Assembly: GCF_900156885.1 (NCBI RefSeq)
Contig: NZ_FTOY01000010.1
Location: 124,001 to 188,000, forward strand
Reading direction: 5' to 3'
Origin: Limosilactobacillus caccae
Lineage (GTDB): Bacteria > Bacillota > Bacilli > Lactobacillales > Lactobacillaceae
DNA length: 64,000 nt
Position numbers and translations under genes: made by a program. The notes under the pieces were generated by a model. That model did no database searches. It saw nothing but the letters and a program-made list of their open reading frames with translations, and was not told where the DNA came from. The first letter of the stretch is position 1, and each line of letters starts with the position of its first letter. This document shows, piece by piece, positions 18,601 through 30,600 of the stretch.

Positions 18601-21600
18601 ATCAACAGTTGCTACTGCTGGAACTTCTGTAGCATTATTTCCATCAACTTGACTAGTGTAGCCATCTTTTTGTGGAACATCTACTTTAGCAAATGAAGAA
18701 GTAGTCCAGTCTCCGTAAGTAATCTTGCCAGTTACTAAGTCTTTATTAGCAGTTCTGGTCAAGGTTACTGTTTGACTTGCATCCTTAGTTGAACCATCTG
18801 GATTAGTAATAGTGATAGTTCTCTTAACTTCCTTATGAGTCATTTCGTGAACTGTCTTATTACCATTATCCTTGTCTTGTTCATCATCAGCAGGAGTGCC
18901 ATGCTTGTGAACTAAGTGAATAGTAATCGCAGCATTGTCCTTAGCGCCAAACTTGTATGAAGTTGGAATCTTTTCATCCTTAGCTAATTCATAGTTGTCT
19001 GGAATTGTGATGCTCTTAGATGGATCAATTGTTTCGTCAGTCTTACCAGACAAGGTAATATCTGTACCAACTTGTTTGCCATTTGCATCATCGTCGACAA
19101 ACTTAGCAGTGGTTGATTGATCATTGGCAGTGTAAGTCAAGACAACAGTGTAATTGTCTACTGGTTTACCATCTTTCAAACCAGATTGTTCAGGAATATA
19201 AGTCTTACCATCCTTAACTTCTGGTTCGGCATTTGTCATTGTTACGGTGTAACCAGCTGGAATATTAGTGTTTACTTCACTGAATGCAGTTGCACCGTTA
19301 TCCATATTTGACTTCCAGTCACTGTATTGTACAGCGTTCGGATCCCCAGCTACTTGCTTAGCTAAGTCAACAGTCTTAGTTCTGTAGAAAACAAGCTTTT
19401 GAATTCCGCTCTGGTTAGGTTGTTTGCCTGGAGCAGTAGTCGTTGTCCAAGTACGAGTTACTTCACGGTAAACATCGTTATCGTGGTGACCTTCAGTGTT
19501 GCCAGCCGTAGTTTGAATATCGTGAGTTACCTTAATTTGGATTGCTTGAGACCCAGGTTCAAAAGTAAAGCCAGATGGATACTTGTTTTCATAGAACTTA
19601 TACCCTTCAGGAAGTTGTAGCTTAAATTGACCATTAGCAGCATTACCATCAATGATGAAGACAATGTGATCACCAGTCTTACCACCAGTTACATCTTGAC
19701 TACCAACAACCTTATTATTGTCACCTTCAAATACACTTACGTATTCAACTTTTTGAGTTAATCCAGTTTGTGCATTGTAGTTAACAGTAATTGTGTAATT
19801 GTCAACAGGCTTGCCATCCTTCAAACCAGACTGAGATGGAACATACTTATCTCCATTCTTGTCTGTCAAAGTTACATTTTCTGAACTTGGAATGTAACCA
19901 GAAGCGATAGTCTTGCCATCTGTATTCTTTGAAACATTAAATTCATCAAATGCTGTCTTATCGTCTTTAATGTTTGACTTCCATTCGCTGTATCTATCAG
20001 CATCAGTTACTTCATCATGAGTCTTAATTCTGTAGAACTCTAATGTTTCAGTTGCCTTACCTGGAGCAGTAGCATTTGGAACATTCATGATAATGGTCCG
20101 AGTTACCTTCCGATATACATCGGTATTATTTTGATCATGACGTCCGTCAGTGACAGTCTTCTTGTGTTCAACCTTAACTTTAATTGGATCATGTCCATTA
20201 GCTGTAAAGGTGATCTGCGGATTGATTGTTTGTCCACCAACAAGTTTCCAGTTCGTTGGAACATTATTCTCAATATTGGTATCAACCTGTTGACCAGTAG
20301 TACCACTGATCGTGTAACTCGTTGATGAACCATCAACATTCTTAACTTCATTACCATTAACATCTACATAAGTAATAGTAGTTGAATGCGTATCAGCCGC
20401 GTAAGTAATATTTACAGTGCTATTTCCAACTGGTTGACCGTCTTCACCCAATGCTGATGCAGTTGGAACGTACTTATCACCGTTCTTATCAGCCAAAGTT
20501 ACATCACTTGAAGTTGGAGTGTAACCAGATACATATTCCTTACCTTCAGGGTTTCTTGAAACATTGTATTCAGCAAATGAAGTTGATGGATCAGTAGTTG
20601 CTGATTGCCATGCACTGTAAGTAGTGTATTCGTCAGCGCTCTTACCAGCTGCCTTCAATGCTTCATCAACTGTCTTAGTTCTGTAAAGTTTTACAGTTTG
20701 TGTAATAGGTTGATCTGCCTTACCAGGCATTTGGAAGTTGATTGTACGAGTTACTTCACGGTATACGTCAGGATTATCAGTGTATTGATGTCCATCAGTT
20801 ACATCCTTCTTGTGTTCAATGTAAACAGTTTGGTCTGGGTTATTCTTTGGATCTCCATTAAATGGAATGGTCGTTGGAATATTAGTGTTTGGTACGATCG
20901 TCCATCCAGCTGGAACTTCTAACTTAGTAGTCCCTTCTTTACCATCTTGACTCATGGTGATGTTCGTACCGGTCTTACCAGTTACAGTTTGAGTATGAAC
21001 AGTCGTTGGATTTGCTGGATCACTGTTATCGACAAAGTTAATATTTACAGTTTGTTCATTAGCTTCATAAGTTACTGTGTAAACTGTGCTTTCTGGTGAA
21101 TCAGTAGTAAGTGTAGTACCAGTAATTACATTAGTAGTTGAAACAACATTGTTAACCTTTGCAGTGTAACCTGCTTTGGCAATGTCAGTATCTGGAATAG
21201 TTACTTGCTTGCCAGTCCAGTCACCATAAGTTACATGACCAGTTGCTTTATCCTTAGTAGCTGTCCGAGTAAAGGTTGCACTAGTATTAACACGATCAGT
21301 TGTCTTACCATCAAATACTTCAGTAACCTTGTAACTAACAGTCTTGGTAGCCTGAGTATCAGTACTTGAAACATCTTCAGTATCGTGAACTAAGTGAATC
21401 GTTACTGGCGTGTTATTCGCCTTAAACTCGTAGTGTTCAGGAATACTGTTACCTGCAGCTAACTTGTAGTTTTCAGGCAATGTCAAACCAGTAGCAACTG
21501 TTTCACCAGTTGTACCCTTTAATACCTTAGGGGTACCAACTGTCGCACCATTATTGTCATCGTCAACAAAAGTAAAGGTCATTGAACCGTTGTTGGCATT

Positions 21601-24600
21601 GTAAGTAATGGTCTTGTTAGGATCTTGCCAATTAGTGATTTGAGCATTATTTGGTGTTTGAGCAGCTACCTCAGTTTCAGTTGGAGTGTAACCTTCAATA
21701 GCTGGAACTTCGATCTTACTAAAGCTATTCTTACTGCTATCCTTTGGAGTCCAGTCACCGTACGACTTAACTTCACCAGTTACAGTATCAATCGTTGCAG
21801 TTCTACTGTAAGAAATTGAGTCAGTCTTATCAGTTTCTGTCTTATCTGGATTTACAATCTTAACAGTTCTAGTAATGGTCTTGTTCAAATCATTTTCTGT
21901 AACACCAGTTTGATACTTAGGACCTTCTGGATTCTTAGGATCGATTGGATCGCCAGGGTTCTTAGGATCGGTTGGTTGAACAGTGATTTCACCATGCTTA
22001 ACCTTTACCGTAATCGGCGTATCAGTTGACTTGATAGTTACGCTTGAAGGAACCTTGTTGTTCGGATCAGTAGTATCAAGAACCCAACCAGCTGGAAGGC
22101 TTGGAGTTACTGAAACTTCTTGATCAGTCTTACCAGATATAGTTTGGTCGCCGACTTTGGTACCTTGACCATCAACGTAATTGATAGTTTGAGTACCTTC
22201 GTTAGCCGCGTAAGTAACGTTGATCGTTACATTGTTAGTTGAACCAGTTACTGCTGTGTTTGCTGGAACCTGATTGCCGGTTAATGCAACTTGGGCACCA
22301 TTACCATCAGTTGCTGATGGAGTGTAGCCAGCTTTAGCAACATCAACTACCTCCCAAGTACCAGAAGTTTGATCAGTTAATTGGTTGCCATTCAAGACTT
22401 TCCATTCACCGTACTTACCTTCAACGAACTTGCCAGTAGCTTGATCGTAAACACCAGTCCGGCCGAAGTGAACGGTTTGAGTGGCTTTTTCTTGGCCATC
22501 AACATTAACAGTTCTAGTTACGTCCTTGAACAAGTCACCATACTTATCCTTAGTTACGCCTTCATCACCAGGAGTCAAGTTCTTAGTAGCATCTTGGTAA
22601 GTTACTTGAATAGTAGCATTCTTGGTTTCTGAAGTTACCGCTTGTTCAGCAACTGAAGTAGCCTTAGTACCATCTACTAATGAATCGTAGTTGGTAATTT
22701 GTTCAACGTCCTTGGCATCCCACTTAGCAGATTGACCATCAGCAAGTGTCCAAGCAACAGGTGTCTTATTACCATCTTTGTCAGTGTAGTAAGAGTTGCC
22801 CTTACTGTCTTTACGGATGTAGTGAACAATTTGCACTTGATCTGCGATTGCATCATGACCTGCTGGAACAGTGTACTTAATAGTACGAGTTACGTACAAG
22901 TTACTATCATCGTTGGTCTTACCGTCACCCTCAGTATACTTGTGAGGAGTGGTAGTTTCAGTGTAAACAACCTTAACTGTGCTTGGCTGAGTTGCGCCAG
23001 TGTTCTTGTCATCCTTGTCATTAGCACCTGCGGAAACAGTTACTTCTGGAATTGAAGTTGCTGACTTGTCGTCAATAGTAATAGCTGGAGTGTAGACTGC
23101 ACCATCACTACCATTAATTGTTGGCACATCTACAGCTGACCACTTGCCATCACCTTCTGCAACTCTCCATGGGTTGTAGGTAATCACATCAGTAACAGGA
23201 TCCTTGTGACCAATGTTGCCGTCATTATCTACACGAGTGAACTTAACGGTTTGAGTTCGGTCCTTGTAAGTATCTTGCTTATCACTTGGAACACCTTCAA
23301 AGGTGATGGTACGAGTGATTTCCATTTCAGCTTTATGAGTATCATCAGCATTAACTGGAATATCAGCATTCTTAGTGTAAGTGATCGTAATTGTAGTTGA
23401 AGGAGTATCTCCAGTTACATCTTGTGCTGATAATCCACTTTCACCTAATGTAACAGGATTGTTCTTTTCGTCCTTAGCTGAAGCAGTGTAACCCTTTTGG
23501 CTAACTGGGTAGTTTGCCCAGTTCTTGGTTTCACTAGTTACTTTCCAAGGATTCATTTGGGCCTTACCATCAACGATGTAACCAACATTGCCCTTGTCAT
23601 CTACACGGCTAAATGAAACAGTTTGATCTGTAGTCTTCTTACCAGATTGCAAATTATCAATAATTGTCCGAGTTACATTCTTGGTTGCCGGATTATCATC
23701 GCTAGCTGTAATTGGTGTCTTAGTTTCAGTGTAAGCTACATTTACTGTACTGTTTAGAGTTGCGCCAGTGTTCTTATCTTCCTTATCGTTAGTACCTGAG
23801 GAAACAGTTACTTTATCAATTGAACTTGCTGTCTTACCATCAATGGTAATAGTTGGCGTGTATTCTGCACCACTTTCTTCAGTGATCTTTGGTGCTGATA
23901 CCGCTGCCCATTCGTTAGAACCATTATCCTTCACTACCCATGGGTTGTAAGTAATTTCTCCAGTTACTGCATCCTTGTGTCCGATGTTGCCATCTTTATC
24001 TGCACGGGTAAAGGTGATGGTTTGAGTCACGTTCTTGTAAGTATCTTGCTTATCAGCTGGAACACCTGTAAACGTTACTGTACGAGTGATTTCCATTTCT
24101 GCTGGATGATTAGTTTCATCTGCTTTAACTGGAATGTCCCCTTGCTTTTGGTAACTTACAATTACATCTGCACCATTTTGTGGTTCGCCATCTGTTACAG
24201 TTACTGCTGCAGCATTTACCGCCTTACCCTTCTCGTTATTAATGTATGAGTCGTAACCCTTGATTTGCGTTACTTCGTCGATACCTGGGAAGGTTGCGGT
24301 TTCTCCATCAGCTAGTCTCCACTCGTTCATTTGGGTTTGTCCGTTAACAACGTATCCGACGTTACCCTTGTCATCTAGACGAGTGTATTCAACTCTTTGA
24401 ACTTGATCTGCAATTGCAGCTTGACCTTCTGGAACAGTGTACTTAATAGTACGAGTTACTTCCATAGTTGCCTTAGTTGCTGGATCATCATCGTTAGCTG
24501 TAATTGGTGTCTTTGTTTCTACATAGTTAACAGTTACGGTAGTATTCTTTGTTTCTGCATTTACAGTAGTATCTGCTGGAACTTCAGTTACATCCGTACC

Positions 24601-27600
24601 GTTAATTTGTGGAGTATATTCAGCACCAGTCTTATCGTCAGTTACCTTAGAAACTGGAACAGCCTTCCATGCTTGACTATCATCGGCCAACTTCCAGTCA
24701 TTCCATACTGGTTCGCCGCCGTTAACATTCTTGTAACCGTCACGGACATAGTGAACAGTTTGAGTTTCACTAACACCAGTTAAGCCTTCTGGTAAACCAG
24801 TTGAAGTGATTGTACGAGTGATGTACAAGTTAGTGTCATCATTGGTCTTGCTATCTGAAGTTGCAATGTGTTCACCAGTCTTGAAGCTTACTGGAATGTC
24901 TAAGTGAGTACCATCAGTAAATGTGTATTCAAGAACACCAGAAGTATGACTAGTATCAAACTTGCCGTCTACACCTGGCTTAGTCTTCCAAGCTAAAGTT
25001 GCGCCAGCAATAGAACCTGCATCAGCATTTGAAAGGTATTGGTCAAGACCTGTTGTTGGAACAGCATCCTTAACATTTACAGGGATATCTGTTTTACCTG
25101 TTGCACCTTGAAGCGTTACTGATACAGACTTAGTAGCAGTGTTACCACTTTCAGCAATACCAGCCTTAACTGCGTCACTATCGGCACCGAAAGTGATCGT
25201 TACGTCATGGTTAGCAGTTGAAGTTGCAGTGCTGTTTGCGTCAACAGTATTTACATCCCATGAAGCAGTTACGCCAGTCTTTGAATCTGAACTTGGAGTT
25301 GCAGAAATCTTACCATTTTCAATCTTGTAAGTTTCAACACTCTTGAGGGCAACACTTGCATCAGTTGCTGCATTCTTATCTGAAGTCTTGTGACTAGTTA
25401 CTGGTTGAGTTGTTACGATTACAACACCCTTGTCATTTGAGATAACAGTTTGATCTGTATCTGGAATGACTACTGGAACAGTGGTTACAACTGTCTTAGG
25501 TTCATCTTCACCGTCAACCTTAGGATAAGTGATGACAACAGTTGGGTTGTAGATGCCTGGCTCAGTTGGTACACCATCTGGGTTTTCCCAAGTTACTGTT
25601 GATGGGTAACCTGGGTTAGTGCCATCTGGATGCAAGTTAGTTACAGTCTTAGTAATATCTGGCGTTACACCAGGAGTTACCACGATTGGCTTAATAACTG
25701 GATTTTCAGTGATAACAACTGGAACCTTGATCGTTTGGTCTTCGCCAGATGGGTAATGAACTGTTACTTCAACTTCAGTCTTGCCTGGAGTCTTAGTGTC
25801 AGGAGTACCATCTTTCCACGTTACCGTAGTTGGGTAACCAGGAACATCATCCTTCTTATTAGCAATTGCAGTTGATGGATCTGGGTTAGGGGTGTTTTCG
25901 TCAATTCTAATTGGCTTAACGTCAGGCGTTGCGTTAACTGTTACTGTCGTTGTAACCTTGTCGGTTGTACCATCTGGATAAGTAACAGTTACCTCAACAT
26001 CATGTTGACCTGGAGTTGATGGGACTGGATCTTTGCCCTCAGTCCAAGTGTATTCAGTACCTTCAGGAACATTCTTAATTGAATCTGGATCTACTGAGTT
26101 CTTTGGATCTGGAACTTCATCACCTTGGCTGATGGTTGTTTCCTTACCAGTTGGTGTGTAAGCATCGTCATCCCCAGTTACCGTCATGTTTTCCTTAGGA
26201 ATGGTTACATCCAAGTAAGTTGCATCTTCACCATTCTTATCAGTGAATGTGATACGGATTACGCCATCGGCAGTCTTAGTAGGCTTAGTTTGCCATGCAG
26301 TTGAAGCAATTTGCTTACCATCGATATTACTGTTAACTAAAGCAGTAAATTGAGCATCAGTTAAATCTGAACCAAGCTTAATTTTTACCGGAACCTTTGA
26401 GTTGTCCTTAGCTTGTGCACCAGCAGCGGTAATGTCGAAAGTATTAGTCGTTACAGTCTTTGCAGCATTGCCTAATACATCATCAGCAACAGAACCAAGA
26501 TCAACGTTGACACTTTCGCCTTTGATCTTCTTACCATCGGCACTTGCTGTAGTTACAGTAGTGTTGATTGGGGTAGTCCAACTTGCAGTAACATTTGCCT
26601 TATCAATAGTAGTTGGCGTTGTAGCAATCTTGCCATCTTTATCAATCTTGTAAGCATCAATTGACTTGATTGCATCCTTAGCATCGATTACTTGGGTCTT
26701 GCCACTAGTTTCGTGTGCCTTAACTGCAGCAGGATCAGTAGTAATAATTACATAACCATGATCGCCCTTAATGATGGTTTGATCTTCACCGGCAACAACC
26801 AATGGAACAGAAATAGTCGTAGTTTCACCAGGAACCTTAGGATCAACACTTGGGTAACTTACCTTAACATCAACGTTAGTTACGCCAGGTTTTAATTCAG
26901 GAGTTCCATTTGCCCATTCAACTTTAGTTGGATATCCAGCTACGCCATCCTTGTTGTAGTTCGTAATACCAGTTGAAGGTTCTGGAAGCTTACCATCAGT
27001 AACAACAATTGGTGTTACCTGTGGCTTTTGGTTAACAAGAATAGTAGTATTCTTGGTCTCCTTAGAACCATCTGGGTAACTAATGGTTATTTTTGCATCA
27101 TGCTTACCTGGAGTCTTAATATCATCTTCAACAGTCTTTGGATCAGTCCAAGTTACTGTAGTGCCTTCTGGTAACTTAGTTGTGCCTTCTGGAACAGTAT
27201 CAGTTGGCTTGTTAGTAACAACTGTTGATGGATCAGGAGTTTCACCTTCTGAAATAGTAATAGGCTTAGTTACAGGTTCATAAGTATCAGCACTGTTACC
27301 CTTTACAACAAATGAAACCGGAACATCTAACTTAGAACCATCAGTGAAGTTAACTGTAACCTTAGTATTAACGGTACCCAAACTATCTGTAGATGGAGCA
27401 TCGCCCTTCCAAGTTACATTAGCTACTGCAGAATTATGTTCCGCGGTTAAAACAGAAGTATCAACTAATGCTGAAGGAGCTGGTAATGTATCAGCCTTAC
27501 CATGAGTAGCAGTGACGCCGCTCTTAGCAGAAGCACCGTATAAGGTAACCTTAGCAGGAACTGAAACAGCCTTGCCATCAGCGATCTTGGCAGCTTCTGA

Positions 27601-30600
27601 GCCTTCTTTAAATGTAACGTTAACATTGTGTACTTGTTCCGCAGTAGTTGCAGTTGAACCCTTTTCAGCAACAATTGAACTTACTGTCTCTGCCCAGCTT
27701 GCATTAAAATCAGACGAAGCTTGCTTATTAAGCACTAACTTGTGGTTTTCATCGTAAGTGTAAACATCAACATGATCAATTGCCTTATCAGCACCAGCTA
27801 CTTCCTTATCAGAAGTCTTGTGCGTAACAATTGGCTTGCTAGTTACGATTACTACACCGTTTTCATTTGAAATTGCAGTTTGACTTGATGGATCAGTGAC
27901 AACTACTGGAATTTCTACAGTTTGATCTTCGCCTGCTGGGTAGTGAACCTTAGCTTGGACGTATTGAACACCAGTCTTAGTAGTATCTGGAGTAGTTTCC
28001 CATTCAGCACTTGAAGGATAACCATCAACCGCGGTTGTTCCACCATCTTTGTTAAGATTGTCAATCCCATTATTAGCTACTGGCGTCTTACCCTTTTCCA
28101 CTGTAATTGGCTTAACTGTTGGTTTAGCATTTACAGTTACGTGAGTAGAAACCTTGTCTTGAGAACCATCAGGGTAAGTTACGATTACAGTTGCATCATG
28201 CTTACCTGGAGCACTATCTGGAGTAGTTTCCCAGCTGTATTGTGTCTTCTTAGTAGGATCTGATAAATCAGTAACCTTGTCTAAGTCTGCACTATTGTCG
28301 ATTGCACTCTTGGCTTCAGGAGTGGTGCCTTCTGTAACCACAACGTCCTTAGCGACTGGGGTATTCTCATCAGCTTTACTGATCTTAACAGTTACATTCA
28401 AAGGAACGTAATCTGAAGAACCATCAGCGTAAGTCACCTTAATCATTGATGGTTGAGTACCAACAACTGAAGTTACAGGTTCTGGTGACCAAACGTCAGT
28501 GGTCTTAACATCTTCTGGAATACCAGTAATTTGACCTGAGGCTGGGTGATCCTTCATATCTGCACCCTTATGAACAGTCAAATCATTAGCAGCTGGTTTG
28601 TAATAATCAGCCATTGAGCCAACTGTTACAACTACTGGAATGTCTTTTTGTCCAACGTGACCGTCACTTGACTTGTAAGTTGCCATAATTTCGGCACTTT
28701 GAACGCCTGGTTTAGTAGTATCCGGACTAGTTACCCAAGTGTACTCTACACCCTTTGGAGCCGTATCACCTTTTGGTAATTTAACAACTGTAGCGGCATC
28801 TGGAACACCTGCACCAGTTGGATCATATGGCAAGTTCAAGTTTTCTGCATATGGATTGTAAGTTGTATCGTTGTCAGTGATAGTAACTGGTACAACAACA
28901 TTAGCAGTTTCACCATTTGGATAAGTTACTTGAACAATACCTGTCGTCTTACCTGGAACTGAAAGATCTGGGGTAGTTACCCAAGTGTAAGTTGCACCAC
29001 TTGGTTGTGTACCCTTTGGCTGTGTACCACCATTAGTCCAGTCAATTACAGTTTTTGCATCAGGAACTACAGCTGGTCTTCTCTTAGTACCTTGTTTGAT
29101 AACTTGTGGAAGTCCAGTTGGTGAGTTAGTCACGTTAACATTTACTGGAATGAGGTCTTTAGAGCCATCTGGATATGAAACTTCGACAACCGCTGGATGT
29201 GCACCCTTAGTGTAAACATCTGGTTCATTTGCCCAGTTGTAAGTTGGGGTAATTGATTTACCATCAGTATCTTTAGGTTGGCCATTTGTCCAAGTAATTG
29301 AACTTGAAGCTTCTGGCACCTTACCAATAACAGTATCTTGGTCGATACCCTTTGGAGAGTTTAAATCAGCTTCAGTCTTAGTTTCAGGAATCTGACCCTT
29401 TTCATCAGTAACTTTGACATTAACTGGAACATAGTCAATTGTCTTGTCGTTGTAAGTTACTTTAACCACTGAAGGAACAACCCCTGGCTTAGAAACATCA
29501 GGATCCTTAACCCAGCTATATGAAGCATCAGTTGGCAAAGTATCCTTATTAATGATTCCATCTTCAGCATTAACAGTTTGGTTAATCTGCGTTGTCAGAT
29601 TTTGACCTTGAGGATTATACAAATCAGCTTGGCTCATAACCTTAATAGGAATAAAGACAAAGTCAGTTGATGGATGAGCAGCATCACTATCTTTATAAAC
29701 AATAGTTGCTACTTTCCAGTTAAATCCTTCTGGAGTAGATACAAAGTTGCCGTTTGCGTCTTGTGCAGGATTTACTGAAGCGATTTTCTTTAAGACGTTG
29801 AAAGCATTTAATTCTGAATCACTTAATTTGGAAGTGTCTGTGTTTAAGCCATCTTTAAAATCAGTTACACTCCAATCTACGCCCCATTTGGAGTTAGTCC
29901 AATCAATAAGACTGTTATCACCTAAAATTGTTTGGTGATTTTGTGCAACTGTATTATCAGTATTAAGTATATCGTTAATACCGTTTTGCAAGTCTTGGGT
30001 ATTTAAGTCTGCTACCTTATCACTAGTAGTCTTAGTGATTGTTTGAGTTTCAATTGAGTATTTGGTGTTGTCCTTAAACTTAACTGAATCGGTTTCACCC
30101 AATGTAATCCGCCGTGGTGACCACCAGTTAAAGTCATTGGTCAATTGAGCCAAACCAACACCGTGAACACCGGCCATTGATTTACCCGTGTATGAACCAT
30201 TCTCGTATGAATATTTACCTTCAAATGGCGCCATGGTTACGGAACCATTTGATTGGTTAAATCTGCTACCAAAGTTGTGGTTTAAACCAGGTGCAGAACC
30301 GGCAGGCAAGAAGTTAGCATAGAAATCCCCACCGTTCATTTGGTTTCTCATACTTTCAATCCGCCAAGCTTCGGTTGGAGTATCCGTTCGATTATCTTTA
30401 CTCCAAATTGCTAGAGGTGTACCAGCAACGCCAGCATCTTTAGCATTAATTACTAATTCGTTATCTGTCCCTTCAGTACGGAACATTGAACCATATTCTG
30501 AACCACGTCTTTGTAAGTTCACATAAGCAGGATTGTTAAATGTAATTCGGTTCTTTGAGTCCACACCGAACATCGTAATCAATCCGGCAAAGTTTACATT